NCBI RefSeq assembly: GCF_000002425.4
Contig: NC_037271.1
Coordinates: 6,586,374-6,650,373, forward strand
Direction: 5' to 3'
Source of the DNA: Physcomitrium patens
Lineage: Eukaryota; Streptophyta; Bryopsida; Funariales; Funariaceae
DNA length: 64,000 bases
Within the stretch, counting starts at the first letter, position 1. Each line of letters starts with the position of its first letter. The notes under the pieces were generated by a model that saw nothing but the letters and a program-made list of their open reading frames with translations, was not told the origin of the DNA and searched no databases. The position numbers were made by a program, and so were the translations under genes. Of the stretch, positions 10,890 to 24,596 are shown one piece after another.

Positions 10890-13660
10890 CCGGATTATAA
10901 GGAATAGTCAGTGATAGTTTTACTCCACATCTTTTAAAGAACTTAAGAGCTTCTTGTGCATTTAATTCTCCACGATCTGCAGTGATTTTTCCTACGCATT
11001 TGTAGCGGCAAATAAAATCTTCAAGCAAAAACCTACAAATCTCCTGTGTAGATTTTGTCCTCAATGCTCTTCCTTCTACATGATTTGATAAATCTTCACG
11101 AGCTAAAATCAAATATCTCATCTGCTATAACCCAACTAGCATAATAACCAAATCAACAACCCATTTAAAATGAATAGCTAGAGGATATGTAGGATGAAGA
11201 TCATCTCGATGTCGGATATTAGAATACGATTGATAGATTTCACATGACTCTACAAATGAGAGTACATCTCGATACATATTTTTCCACCAATATCGTTCCT
11301 TGAGTTTAGCAAAAGTAGCCCAGATTCCTCTATGCCCTGTCCATAAATTATCATAAAACTTCTTTAATAATTTTAGTTTTTCTTCTTTTTTGCCTATCAC
11401 TCGTTGTGGCACCTCAATTCCTTTCTTCGGTCTCTTCCATAAGAATCCATCTCGAAGTAAAAATCCATATGCTTTTTTTCATATTTGTTTGAATTTTTCT
11501 GTAGATCAATTCCCCTACTTAGTCAAGGTATTCAAGTAATGACCAATATCCAATAACTCTCCTTCATAAGATTCTTGAAGAAATAGCTTGTCTTCCCTAT
11601 TGAGATTTGATATTGAATAGAATTTCAATCCAACGTCATCAATGTCTACAACCATTTTGTCCTCCCTCTCGTAACTTGCTCGAGATAGCATGTCTGCTAC
11701 TAAATTGTCTTTCCCAGTAACATGCTTAAATTCTGGATTTATTGACTTAATATAAGCAATCCATCTCAACATTGCAATATCTGGCGTTGAACAGTTAGTA
11801 ATCATTCCAAGCAATGGCAAGCAATATGTTTCAATTACTACTACTGTCCCAATCAAATAGTCCTTTTCAGCTTTTATAGCCGAAACGACTCCCCAAAGTT
11901 CTCTTTTGACTTGCAAATATGCACGCTGACGAATACTTAAAACTTTACCTCCAAATCGAACTGCAAATCTATTCCCATTTGAATCATCTTGATCCACAGC
12001 CCATCCAATGGCAATTGGACTAGCGTCCACAGTAAGAATCACTGGTCTATTACAATTATAATCAACCTTCCTCAATATTGGAGGTGACATCAATAATTTC
12101 TTCAATCTTTGCATTGCCTGAATATGCCTTTCTTTCCATTTAAATCGGTCGCCCTTGCGTAACAGTTCATATAATGGATCCGCTATGTAAGCATAATGAG
12201 GGATCCAAATTCGATAAAATACACATGCACCTAAAAACCTGCGAACCTCTGTTAAAGAATCACAATCCTCTTTCATCCTTCCAATTGCATCAACTTTAGT
12301 CGGATCTGGTTTTCTTCCATAAGATCCACATAAATGTCCAACAATCACAACCTCTTGTACTCCAAATACAGACTTCATACCCGATAATGTAAGATGAACT
12401 TCTCCAAGCCGAGTTAAAATCTTTTCACAATCTTGTATATGATCAACAATATATTTGCGACACCCCCTCGTATCTAAAGTTTCATCCTTGACTCCTTCTC
12501 TGCACCCTTTTATAGGAACATCATCCAAAAAAGGCATAGTCTTTTCCGGAATAAAATCTCTCAATACCTTATTCATCCCATTCATCATATGCGCAACTGA
12601 GTTGGTCGCGCCTTGAGGAAGAGTGCACATTCTAACCAATCCAAGTGGTGTCCTCATTGTTGTCATATCTCTACTTCCTTCGGCAAGTTGAAATTGATCA
12701 TAACGTGAATACAAGTCACCCATTGAATAGATTGCCCTTCCAGCAAACGCCTCAGCAAATTCATCCACAATAGGTCCAATTCCTGAATTCATGATAGTTA
12801 CTGTATTCACCGATTACATATCTTAAATAAACCGTAGTGACCCATTCTTCTTAGGTACCGTAAACCATCGACTAGAATACGGCACAAATGAGGGTTTGAA
12901 TATTTTCATCTTCATCTTTTCTTTTAATAGTTCCACCAATTTAGGTAAATGTACCCTCGGTACTAGAATCAGTCTTAGATTCTAAGGTACATGCGGTACA
13001 GTGAAGATAACCATAGGTGTTATAATATTCGGATCCACACACCCAATTTCATGAGAATCGAAAGCAAACGATCTACCTTGTTTAGCCAACATCTTTTTGA
13101 AGCAAGTAATTTCCTCCGGCAATAAAGAACCATCTGAACCAATCTTCAATTCTTCAAAAGTCTCTTTAGTAAACTGATGTCCAATACTCATTGGATCTCT
13201 TAAACTTACTTCTTTTGATGCTTCTTCCATTTGTTCTTTAGAATCTTCTGGTAATGGTCCGGCAACAGGCTTTATCTTCTTATCTGCCATTTTATATCTC
13301 GTCTCTACAGTGACTTCTGGTGCTTGAAAAGATTCAAGTATGGTATAAACCTCTCTTGAATGAATCTTAACAATCTTATCATTATCCCCTAACCCAATAG
13401 ATGTAATCAATTCCAATGAATCTTCCAGTCTATTTTCTTCATAAATACCTAAAATCGTCTCATCATCTTGCAATGTACCTAACTTACATAATTGTCCTTC
13501 AATATCATATAATCTTTTTCTTTCTTTTCTTTTAAAATCATCAACTTTCTTATAAATAATATTTCCATTCTCTAATATACCAATAAATCTCGCATCAAAG
13601 GTACCTTCATCTCGCGAGAGTACCTCCTCTTTTGTATCTCCATAATCTCGCTTTACAGTG
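10890..13660 (-). pseudogene. Element C RT-RNase H-integrase remnant
   Basis: Open stretches are 13473-12982 (RT linker and N-terminus), 12810-11515 (RT with FLDD, then RNase H), 11412-11125 (integrase zinc finger) and 11121-10890 (integrase core up to the Asp of TADRGEL and a little beyond). Integrase is cut by the B insertion just after the residues NP that in A precede the catalytic Glu. At the protease/RT boundary it shares with A the TAA followed by the -1 frame. Several stops stand where A or B has Gln or Trp. Confidence 0.8.
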
Positions 13661-16023
13661 GTACCTCCCCAAAATCCTTAAATCCTTCAACAATCTTTGG
13701 CAATGGTTTCTCCCTCAACCTATCTCGATTTCGTTCATGGTTAGGAGGTACTATTAGAAATTGTACAGCTTTCCTCCCATCCTCGCTACATATCCTTGCA
13801 TAAGCAGAACCATCGTCAAGTACTTTTGTTTCCTTCCGTGTTGCCGTAATATAAGGTTGTCCTAAAATCAACGGATAAGACATTGTATCTTGAACAAAGA
13901 AATGTTGCTCCGTCGCAACATCCCCAATCCGAATTTTGACATCTGGACAAGCTCCATATAATTCGCCTCGTGTGTTATTAGCTGCTCGTATTGCCCATCC
14001 ATGTTCCATATCAATTGGCCATTTTTGCTTCTTATAAAGATCTTTAGACATGAGATTTATTTCAGAACCATGGTCGACTAAAGCAACCATTGGTTCATCT
14101 ATATCTCCTACTTTCACTAATACCTTAGTAGTTGCCCTTGCCCAATGCTTTCGAGTATAATGGCTCAAAGTTTCCATTTCCTTGTCACTAGAATCTTCAA
14201 AATGTATTCGTTGATTATACCCATTCTTTTCATTTGTTGATTGCTTGTAACTAATATCAATCTCTTCTTCATCTCTATATATTCTTGCATCAATAGCATG
14301 ACTCATTGCAGTTTTGTCCATTAATTGCCTCTTTCGCTTAATGCTGTCAATGATAACATCATGAAACTCCTTCTTTGCAATTCCCAAGACTTCTTTCAAT
14401 GTGAATTCCACCTTAGGATTTAATATACGTTCTTCCAACACCCCTTTCAAATTTGTTGCCGCTTCAATGTCAGAAAGTAGTTTATAAGCAATTGATTTGC
14501 CTTTATCTTTTGTCTCCTTTGTTTTTTCTCCCAATGATGCTGAGGTATCCTTTACAGGCAATTCTTATGAAGCCGCCTTCCGAGCCTTGTCTCCTCGAGT
14601 TTGCCTCTTAGAAGAATTTCCTTCTCTCGTATCATCAAAATTTCCTCATCACTTTCTTCCATCAAAGCTTTATGTTGGCTCTTAGCAATATATGCATGAA
14701 CTGAAAGAGATTCAACAGGATCCTCTCAACCTATTCTACCTCGTATTGTAGCTGCAGTCCTCAATAATGCTTCTCGAGATAATTTCCCTTCTTGCATTGT
14801 AGAAACGGCAGAAGCCCAAAACTCACTAGTTTCCGTACTTCGACCAAGGTCATCTTCTATTCTAGCACCATAACTTGCACTTTCTCGTGCTGCTGTTTCA
14901 TGCTCTTTTAGGTAATCTTGAACCAATGCTCTCATTCCTCCCTTGCCAAAATTGGTTTGAAGAAGATCCTCCCTATCTTTTAATGCTATCTTCCCATCTT
15001 TCTAGCAAATAATTCCTTGCCGTATCATATTATTAAATTCATTGCAATCTTTCCTAGTGTGTGAAGCGTCATCATACCAAATGTATCTTTGTACGTATCC
15101 TTGTTTTGAAACATTCTTCAAATTATTTGTAGAAGTATTCTCTTCAAGTCTTACCAATTTGATTTCAAGATCTCGCATTTCTCGTATAATTTCTTCCATC
15201 TCGATATCTGCTTTCTTTGATAAGGATGTCGAAGGTTGAACTGTAGGCATTGTTGGTAGTATTGTACGTATTGGAGCTTTGGGTGCTTGTATTGTTTTCG
15301 GAATATTGGTCCTATCCTTCCTCCTTTCTCTTTTTGTAAGCAACTCCACTACATCTTCAACGTTCTTCCACTTTGTTGTCAATCCTTCATCTTCTTCTTT
15401 GTCTTCAAGAAGGAGTTCTAATTTCCCTTACAATTCTCCATCAGCAGCTTGAAGAAATAGATCAACTTTGTTCGGCTCCAATGTCAATTTTTCTACCTTC
15501 GATAATTGAGAGTACTGCCTCTCAAATTCCCTTAGTAGCTTTGTTGCTTGCAAATTCTTATTGGGCCGTTCAATCCATTCTGAAACAAATTTTTAGTAAC
15601 GTGATCAGCATCTTCCAAGAAATATTCGTCTTTCAATGCATGTGAAAAAACCTCCCATGAATTCCCATAACAATCCGTAATTGATGTAATGTAGTCTCTT
15701 ATCTTCGATATCATGGCAAGTCCAAATAATTTAACCATTTTCTTCTCAGAAACCTGATTTAATTCTATTTCACGAACATAACATCTTAAATACCTTGAAA
15801 TATTCCTCCCATCAAATTGATCAATTTTATTGACCACTGCTTGCAATGCTTTGGTTGCGAAAGCTTCCTTTTGATCATTCCTTTCTTGTTGCTGCATTGA
15901 TAATGAGAAGGCTTGAAACATACTAGCAATAGACGGATCCATGTGCATACCTTGTCCTTTAGAAGAACCCCCACTAGAAACTCCTCCCAAAGATCCTTCA
16001 AAATTTTTATTTTCGTTTTCCAT
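13653..16023 (-). pseudogene. Element C gag-protease remnant
   Basis: The start is at 16023 (MENENKNFEGSLGG), two codons into the same leader context as A. Open pieces are 16023-15532, 15382-15002, 14935-14726 and 14561-13653. The zinc knuckle reads YIWYDDASHTRKDC, so two of its Cys have become Tyr (TGT/TGC to TAT/TAC transitions). The protease keeps the DHG active site (ALVDHGSEINLM, near 14085). The frame ends at the conserved TAA 13655-13653. Confidence 0.8.
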
Positions 16024-16072
16024 AAAAATAAAAATAAAATCAAATGAAATCCAATATCTTCCACCTCAAGCT

Positions 16073-16090
16073 TTCACGTCGGATTCCCCA
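16073..16090 (-). other. Primer-binding site of element C
   Basis: On the minus strand TGGGGAATCCGACGTGAA, four bases after the LTR end. It differs from the A site at two positions and keeps the tRNA-Trp-like core CCGACGTGAA. Confidence 0.65.
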
Positions 16091-16094
16091 CTTT

Positions 16095-17372
16095 TGTCGT
16101 ATTACGTGCTTTCCTGCTCGAGAACACGTCGAGCGTATGGCTGTAGAAGGTAGTATGGAGATTCGGTAATATTCAAACAGTTTATCGATTTTTGATTGTT
16201 GGAGTATAAACGATTGCAAGAATAGACCATAAATCTATACGGATGCCCTTTGACTGCTCGTCGAAGTCCTTTATGTCCCAACCGATAGGTCTCTAGATGT
16301 TACAGAGAACCCCGAACAACCCAAACTGCTAATCTTCGATACCGCTTTATACTCATGATCTTGTATCCACTGATTGTCTTGTTAGATTAACCCGATAAAT
16401 TTCATTCACTCCGCATACTCAATCCTATAGACACCCTTTTAATTCTTCATCAGAGACGTAACTCGATTTCACAAAACAATCAAGAGTAAACAAACCCACT
16501 TCATTAAAAATCCCGATTCACCATTATAACACTGACTTCAGCAACGATTGCCTCAGTCTTCCCAAAACCCTATGAAGAAAAAAAACCCAATTCTCTATCT
16601 TTTTTCCCCGCCCGAAGCATGACGCTAGTTCTCTGATCCTTCTCAAAAAAAACTCTCTCCCCCCTCCCCAAAACTTTCTCTCCCCTCTCATTTTTTAACC
16701 TTAATTCTGAATTTCTTCAATCTTCCGTTTTGGATCCGAAATTAGCTCCCATCGTCAGAGCTTGGATCTAAAATTGGCTCTTGCCATTAGAGCTTTCTCC
16801 TCTATTTTTACCTTTAAAAGATCCTTTTACCAAAAGGACATTCTCGGAACGACACAAAGGACGAAACAACGAGATACGGATTTGGAGCCCCGTAATGGGG
16901 ACGACATTGAGTCGCCCGACCAATTCAGGTCTGATATTGGATAAGAGTCTAGTAGTAAGACCTGGATGTTCCCGTAATTGGATCAAATTGGTCCTTCGCG
17001 TTAGATTGGCTGAGGCCTGTAGTAAGACCTAGATTTTCCCGTAATTAGACTGCATTGGGTTGCCCGACTAATTCAGGTCTCATATTGGATAAGAGGACCT
17101 GGATTGGATGTCTTGAAATTGGATCCAATTGGCTCTTTGAACCAGACTCACCCGTCGTGTGAATTGGTTCTTTCCCTTCTTGCTGACTTTCGTTATTGGA
17201 ATCGAATGGAGCATTTCAGTATGCCTCGGCTGACTGTAACGGGGTGATTGAACTTGGCCACTCTGTAATTGCACTGGAATTGTTCGTTGCTCCTAATATT
17301 CGAGGTAACTGAATATTAATAAAAGTCCCCTTTCTTTATATTTTCATTATATACTCATATTACAACACGACA
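16095..17372 (-). repeat. 5' LTR of element C
   Basis: Both ends are visible: TGTCGTGTTGTAATATGAG at the 17372 side and ATACGACA at the 16095 side (minus strand). It is colinear with the A and B LTRs. Confidence 0.85.
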
Positions 17373-18230
17373 CCGCAATGATTCATCTTTTTTCTTCACA
17401 AATAAAATTGGAGCTCCTGTCGGAGATTTAGAATGGCGTATGAAATTCTTGGCTAGATTTTCTTCAATATACTCCTTGAGTTCAGGCAATTCATTTTGTG
17501 GTAAACTGTAGATTGGTCCGAATGGCGGTTGTGCTCCTTCTTGAAGGTCAATTGAGCAATCATAGGGATGATGTTCCGAGAGTGTATCCACATTCTTTTT
17601 TTTGAATACATCTTGAAATTCTTGATATTAGCTTGGAATGCCACTTGAAGTATTTTCACGAGTAGGAACAGGTGTGGCATAAATAATATATGGTGATTCT
17701 TTCATAGCAGCATACAAGAAAGTTTTTGCACCTATAAATATGGGTTTAATTGAATTGGACTTATGACTCTCTACTTGACTAACTACATTGTTAGTTGTAC
17801 TTTTAGAGAAAGTAAGAGTTCGAGAAATCCAATCTATTTGAGGGTTGTATTTTTCTAACCACGATAAATCTAAAATGACTGGATTAGAGAGAGATCTAAT
17901 AATATTAAATACTACAAAACTATTATGACTATTGATTATTACTTCTATAGGAAGGGTTTCGTGAGTAATATCTCCAGAAGACAATGGACGACCATCTATG
18001 ACTTCTACATGAACAGGTTTAGTTTTCTTTACTAAAGATATGCTATGTCTTTTAGTAAATTCTTCATCTAAAAAACACGCTGAGGCTCCTGAATCTAATA
18101 AGGCAGAGACTTTGTAATATTTAGGTCCTAAAATAAAATTTAATGTAAAATAAGGAGAGGGCTCTGAGGAGAGAATAGGACCTTTACTACATGTTGTGCA
18201 AGGTTCCAACTGCACGGTCCTTATTGTAGC
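17373..18230 (-). pseudogene. Element E1 protease and RT start
   Basis: The minus-strand frame 18215-17628 contains a retroviral-type aspartic protease with LDSGASACFLDEEF, then ILDLSWLEKYNP. It continues at 17591 into the RT fingers (FVKKKDESLR), where C is inserted. Gag and pol lie in different frames in all family E and F copies, pol being -1 relative to gag. Confidence 0.8.
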
Positions 18231-18239
18231 TAGACAAAC

Positions 18240-19227
18240 TCATTTTCCGACATATTGTCTTCTTTCATAGCCATACTCCTCATTTTGTGATTGCGTCATT
18301 TCTTTGGACAATGTTGAGCAGTCTGCTTTGGTTCTCCACAATATAAACATAATCATTCTTGACAACGACGAGTCTTTTCTTGCTCAGTAAGAGGTTTGAA
18401 ACATACTGCATCAATTTGCATATCCTCTACTTCCGAATGTATGTCTTGAAGAGGTGTTGGTGTTGCCATTGAATTATAGTAACGTTGAGGTCCACTTGTA
18501 CGGTTCTCAAATCGGAATTCAAGAGGCGATTGTTGCACTTCACAGCAAAGTCAATTGCTTGATTCAATGTTTGAGGATCAGGTAAGTTGAGCATTAATTT
18601 TTTTACCTCATATTATAATCCATAGAGAAGTTGGCTAATAAGTGCAGCATCATCCCAATTGATATCAGTTACAAGTTATCGAAATTGTGAAGCATATAAT
18701 GTTACTGATCGATTGCCTTGTCGTAAAATATGGATCTTATTGGTTGCAACATGAATTGCATCATGTTCTCCATACATGGATTGAAACTCCGCCAAAAAAG
18801 CCTCTAGATTATCCAATATTGGATCTTGTCATTCAAAAAAAGATGAAAACCACGATAGTGGTAAACCTAAAAGAAGCGTACCAATGAATCTAACTTGCGA
18901 TCCTAGAGTTGGATATCTTTGGGGTTGAAGTTCAATCTCAAGTTACACTTGATTGATAAATCCTCGAAACTTAGATCTGGTGCCATCAAACTTCTCGAGT
19001 AGAGCAATTCTTGGTTCTCTAACATTTGAAGGGCATTCCACTATAGGAGAAAGGACATGGTTTGGTGCAAATGTTGAAGTAGCTCCAATCATTTCTATAT
19101 CTTCACTTCCTGCCAATCTTATTGTTCCTTGTGGTGGTAAATTGAATTGACGCATCGCAAGCATTAACTCTCTCAATTGCTCTTGCATTTGTGCCATTGC
19201 ACTCTTCATTTCAAGAAGTTCTGCCAT
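18240..19227 (-). pseudogene. Element E1 gag
   Basis: Start ATG 19227-19225 (MAELLEMKSAMAQMQEQL, coiled-coil-like). Capsid-like sequence follows with frame breaks. The nucleocapsid motif near 18310-18352 reads CLYCGEPKQTAQHC: the His of the CCHC knuckle is replaced by Gln, while a His stands next to the last Cys. The usual spacing C-x2-C-x4-H-x4-C is kept in the divergent element F. Confidence 0.75.
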
Positions 19228-19408
19228 AATAACACTTAGAAGAGAGAAGATGTTTAATATCACTCAAGACAAATAAAAGAGAGGACTTGAGAACAAAGAA
19301 AATACTAAGAACAATATCAGTTTAGAAGAAGGTAATCCGCAACTTCTAATATGCTTATATCTTATCAAGAAAAAGGGGTAATCCACTCTTAATCAAGATT
19401 AGACAAAG

Positions 19409-19420
19409 CTCTGATATTAT
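19409..19420 (-). other. Primer-binding site of E1, tRNA-iMet type
   Basis: The minus strand reads TAATATCAGAGC, close to TGGTATCAGAGC, the standard plant site for initiator tRNA-Met. It is followed by TTTGTC. The same site occurs in E2 (48100-48111). Confidence 0.7.
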
Positions 19421-19439
19421 AGGTGTACTCTTATCAATT

Positions 19440-20000
19440 TGTCAAGGACAAGAACTCGATGAAAAAATAATTCAGATAAGTGAGCCTTCACTCAAAGAGA
19501 GGTAACAAAATATATATAAACAAAGATATATATTGAAAGAGAAATTGGAATGGCTATTGCCAAAAGACAAGAAAACCAGAGACCCTTGAAACTAGACTAG
19601 AAGCAAGAAAGGAGTTGACAAGAGTAAAGAAGGCTTCACTCTTGTCTCTATATATACTATCTAACTAGGGGCTATGTGGCGACGTTCTATAGGACCTCCA
19701 ATATGTGTTGACTTTGTAGGACACATGCCTTGACTTACAAGGCAAGTTCTTCTATGTGTGGGCCACATAGTTACCTTGATCTTCAAGCTAACAACATGTG
19801 TGGTACATGGCCAACTTGTTGATCATGTTTCTAATCCAAAAAGTCAATTAAAGACACCTATGAAGTCAAAGCAGCATTTATGAAGCTTCTAGGAAGGTTC
19901 CATATTAAATACTATAGAATTTACTTACTTTTATCTACTTTTATTTACTTCTATCTATTTGTATATGTAATTACTAACTTACATGATTATGTCCATGACA
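19440..20000 (-). repeat. 5' LTR of E1
   Basis: Plus-strand ends are TGTCAAGGAC and CCATGACA. It is colinear with the E2 LTRs (42330-42870, 48132-48672) and slightly longer. Confidence 0.85.
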
Positions 20001-21061
20001 GTGGGATGATTGAGTAGATGGATTATTGGTACATGCTCATATTACAAGGAATTAATTTAAAGCATTAATAATAATAAAAAAAAAGATAAAAAGAAAAGAG
20101 CCATAAGAAAAACTATAAGAGAACAAAAAATACAACAACAATAGAATCCTATCTATAAGGAGAGAATAAGAAATATTTTTACAAAAAAAAAGAAAAATTA
20201 TGAAAAAAAAATAAAGTCTCTCACTTATAAATTACAATCAAATATTGAAGCTATTATAGATTCGAAGAAGATATTAAGTAGAAAGCTACTATATATTTGA
20301 AGAAGAATAAATTTTTAGTGGAAAGGTTGAATTTATAATTGGTAAAATCCTAGAAATTATAAAGCATGAATTTTATGAAGTTATTATTGATACAATAAAG
20401 AAAAAATAAAAATTTATAAGAGATATTATGACATCAAATGCACAAAGAACAAGAGCAATAAAAGCAATGAAGATGAAGAAGATTAAATGTAATTTTTTGG
20501 ATATGTCTTGTAAGTAAGATTTACATAAAAAAAAGATGTGATTTTGAAGTCATTAGATTAGTGCTATTAAAAAAAAATGGTAAAATTAGGAATTTTAAAA
20601 GAACCAATTGTAGCATTTATTGATCATGGTTTTGAAATTAATTTGATATCAAAAGAATTAAATAAAAGAAGAAAATGGCCTATTGATATTGAACATGGGT
20701 GGATGATAAGAGTAGCAAATAATTCAAAGAGAGATTTTTATAGAACTTGTCCAAATATCAAGGGGAAAATAAAAGATATTATTCATGAATAAAATTTCTT
20801 TGTCTGAGATATATCTATATATACTATTATATTAAGGCAATCATATATTATTGTTATATAAATAAAAAAAAGATAATAAATAATGATTTGACCTAAGTAA
20901 GGATAAGAAGTCAAGTTGTAAAGAAAGCAATACTATTTTTAATGGTTTGTGCAAATCATGAAAGAAATCAAGATAGTTTGAAGGAACATCTTTTGTCAAG
21001 GTTACAAAAAGAATTTGAAGATCTTAACAACTTAAAGGATTTTTACTAAAAGCCATTGTAA
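20001..21061 (+). pseudogene. Element D gag-protease remnant
   Basis: Aligns to A 1675-2749. The longest open piece (20577-20792) holds the protease: AFIDHGFEINLIS, again DHG, followed by a match to the A segment KWPIDMEHGW. It ends at TAA 21059-21061, within the TGTAAAG context seen at A 2746-2752. Confidence 0.75.
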
Positions 21062-24000
21062 AGCGGGATTGTAATAGTAAAAAAGGTGATGGCTTTCCAT
21101 CTAATAGGAAAAATGAGATCATTATAGGATTATCATGAAATTAATATATTTCATTCAAAAATATAAATAATTTAGAAAGGATAGAAAAAAAAATGTCAAA
21201 AATTTGGAACATGAGTTGAAGAAATGTGGAATGATTGATGAAGATGAATGCATATTAGAAATATTTAAAGAATCTTGCTTTAGTGATACTATGGATAATT
21301 TATAAATGTTATTGGATTCACATTTTGAAGGTAGTGATAAGGTAATAAATATGCATTCTAAGTAGTTTTATGATAGTGTAAATGAATATGTGGATAAGTA
21401 TGAAGTAAAAGTGAACAAAAAATATAAGACCATTGAAAAGAATATTAAATTAATTACACTACTACTATCATTGGATTTTTTAAAAAAGATTGAAAAGACT
21501 TCTATATAACCTAATTTAAGACATCCAAAAAAATAGGTCATGAATTCAATAATGAATTGACATTAGATAGTTTAAAAGTTGAGTGTGAGGAATTTTTAAT
21601 AAGAAATGAAGAGAGATGTTTCAAAGAAATGCTTTCATGACATAATAAGGCATTTGCATTTGAATTACATGAAATAGGATGCATGGATATAAGTATTATA
21701 GTATCTATGGTTATATTCACAATTACACATGAACCATAGAATTTGAGGCCAATTCTAGTTTCAAAGGCCCATTTACCATAGCTTATTGAATTATTAAATG
21801 AAATGATTGAGATCAAAATTTTAGAACTATCTTTTATACTACATTCCAATTGGTGGTTCACAGTACCTAAAAAAAATAGGACATTGAGGTTTATACAAGA
21901 TATATAATTAATAAATAAAGTAATTATTAGAAATATAGATTTAAGTCCAATTGTAGATGAATTTATAGAGGTATTTGCAAAAAGAATAATTTATTCTATA
22001 GATAATAATCAATGGTATATAATCAATTTTAATTAGTAATATAAAGTAGAGATTTAAGAACTATGAAGATACCATTAGAATTGGTCAAAATATGTAACTT
22101 ATCACAAAGAACTACAAATTTTGTGGCTTACATGATGAATGGAAAGCCTAAAATATTAGAAGAATTTATTTCAAGTATAACAATGCCTTTTCTACATGAT
22201 GTGCCAATTAAAGAATGTAAAGAAGAAAAAAAGATGAGACTTTGGATTCAAAAGGATGTAGAAATTTTGTAGCAGATCATATTAATGATTGTGAGAAGAT
22301 TTTGATAAGGTTAGAAGAAGTTTATTTAACCCTATTAGAAGAAAAATCAATGTTTGGAATAAAATAAATTTGGTAGTAAGATTCATATATGGATCATATA
22401 GATGCAAGCCAAGTATGAAAAATATTGATGTAATAAAAAGATGAAAAAATATACAAATACAATAAAAGTCAAAAGATTTTTAGGAGCATGTATTTTCTAT
22501 TATATATATAGACATCTTATTTTTTACATATAGAAAATCCATTACATAAATTATTAAAAAATAATAAAAAATTTAATAAAAAAATAAAAAAAGAAAATAA
22601 TTAAAAAAATCAAAAAAACTTCTTTCTTCACCTCCAACTTTGAAGAAAATAAATTACAAATATAAAAGACTATTGATATTAATAGTTGATGCAAGTCTAA
22701 TTGGAATAAGTTGGACACTTAGACAAGATGATGAATAAGAGAATAGATTTGTAGTAAGCTTTAGAATAAAGATTTTGAATATTAGAAAGAGGATGTACGT
22801 ACAAATCAAAAAAAAATTATGAGGTATAGTAATAGCTACAAAATATAAAAAATAATACTTTATTGATATATTATTAGTTATAGAATTAGATTATCTATCT
22901 TTATTAGATATAATTATAAGTTGTTTAACTCTTGATATTGCTATATTAAGGTAGATAGTATATATCAAATCTATAAATCTAAAATTTAAATATATTGTAA
23001 AGAAAGAAAATTCAATTATAGATATGTTATCAAGAGCAAGGTATTATGATAAAGAAGATATAATTGATTTAGAAGATGATATAAGTACAAATTTTTATAT
23101 TAATACATTATCAAAAAAAGAAGGTGTATATTTGAATACACCATTGGAAACATTTTTAAGAGATTTATATGAAGGAGAATGAAAAGATGTTGGAAAGTAT
23201 TTAAGCACATTAAAGTAATAAGAAGATTGAATGGATTAAGAATATAAGAAAATCCTTAAAGCCTATGGATATTTTTTACACAATGAATATTTATAAAAAC
23301 ATCCGAAAAAGAGAAAAAAATACCACAATAGATTATATGTGGTTTAAAAGTTCAAAAAAAGATTATTAAGAAATTTCATAAAAATTTATTGATAGGGCAT
23401 TAGGGTATTTAGGTAAAATTTATTAAATTTAAAGAAAAATATTGGTGGAAGAGCATGTACAAAGATGTAGCAAATTTTATAGGATCTTATGAGATTTGTC
23501 AACTTTATTCTAGAATTTGACATTAAGATGGATTACACTCAATATATCTTTTAGCTTTATATTATAAGTAGATAGTGAATTTAGTAACAATATCTATAGG
23601 AATTGGACAAATGAAGTATTTGATACTTGCACAAGAAGATTTATCAAATATGATTAAAGGATGAGAGTTAAAAACAAAGGATACCAAAAGTATATGTTGA
23701 TTTTTATTAGAAGATGTTATTTGTCACTATGATTGTATTAGAAAAATTACAATAAATAGGGATGAATTGAATGCAAAAAAATCATGAGAATTTATTAGTA
23801 GACTAGATTTTAAACTTACTTTAATAACAACATATAATCCAAAAGATAATGGTAAAAGTGAGTATGGACATTCATCTATTATTAAGGCATTAGTAAAAGC
23901 ATGCAATGGCAAAGCATATAAATAGCTTAAACTACTACCATTTGCATTATGAATTGATTGCATAATTTATAATTTAGTAAAAAGTTATATGTCTTTTGAA

Positions 24001-24550
24001 TTAATGTATGGACAAAAATTAATAATACCAATAGAAGATGTAGTGCCTACATAGGATGTATTATTTTAAAAAGATGATTTTAATAAAGAAGAATTTTTAG
24101 CATTATGGATTCAATAATTAAAAAAAAGACCTAATGATATTGAAGCAACAATGGAGAGGTTGAAAGAAGAAAGAGAAAAAAATAAAAAAATATTTGATAA
24201 AAAAACATTGACTATAATTCAAGGCAATTGAGAATGGCAATTGGATGTTAATTTATAATAGTAGCTTGGAAAATCGACATAGCACAACAAAAAAGTTTGC
24301 AAAAAGATAGTTTTGGCTTTATATTATCAAATAAGTATATAATAATAGAACATACTTATTACAAGAACTTGATGGTATAGAACTGAAGTTATAAAAGGCT
24401 AGCAAATCAAGTTATTTAAACAAAGAAGTGAAGATATTTGTTTTAATAAAGAAAAAAATCCATTATGAGACATTGAGATGTGAGTAGAAGAATAAATTAA
24501 AAATAAAAAATTTGACCAAGATGAAGAACATTCTATATCAATATAATGAA
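21062..24550 (+). pseudogene. Element D RT-RNase H-integrase remnant
   Basis: Colinear with A 2750-5870. It keeps recognisable RT (the FLHDVPIKEC region near 22190-22215, from FLDD), RNase H near 22680-22720 and the integrase finger (about 23400-23520). Integrase core and C-terminus are both present (23690-24420), so D shows what A and B have each lost. Nearly every line has a stop or frameshift. Confidence 0.75.
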
Positions 24551-24596
24551 AAAAACTTGGTACATGCCAGAAGATGCACAAGTTTAGGAAGATAGA

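Larger units (their letters stand above)
10890..17372 (-). mobile_element. Element C: family-A retrotransposon, minus strand, interrupted by B
   Basis: Read on the minus strand: 5' LTR 17372-16095, primer site, gag-protease, RT-RNase H and integrase up to 10890, where B's LTR cuts in. The remainder should lie left of the window beyond A and B. On the right, C ends with CGACA at 17372 inside the RT of chromovirus E1. The right flank 17373-17377 is CCGCA, so the same five bases are expected at C's other end. Confidence 0.85.
17373..20000 (-). mobile_element. Element E1: chromovirus (family E), 5' half only
   Basis: On the minus strand: 5' LTR 20000-19440, primer site, gag, protease and the start of RT, then cut by C at 17372. 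It is nearly identical to the matching part of E2 (46080-48672). Its right flank after 20000 (GTGGG) runs into the gag-protease region of D, so E1 inserted in D. Its RT to 3' LTR should lie left of the window. Confidence 0.85.

Noticed and set aside
15373-15645. Plus-strand ORF opposite element C gag
   Set aside because: Antisense shadow of the gag frame, which aligns to A, D and G.
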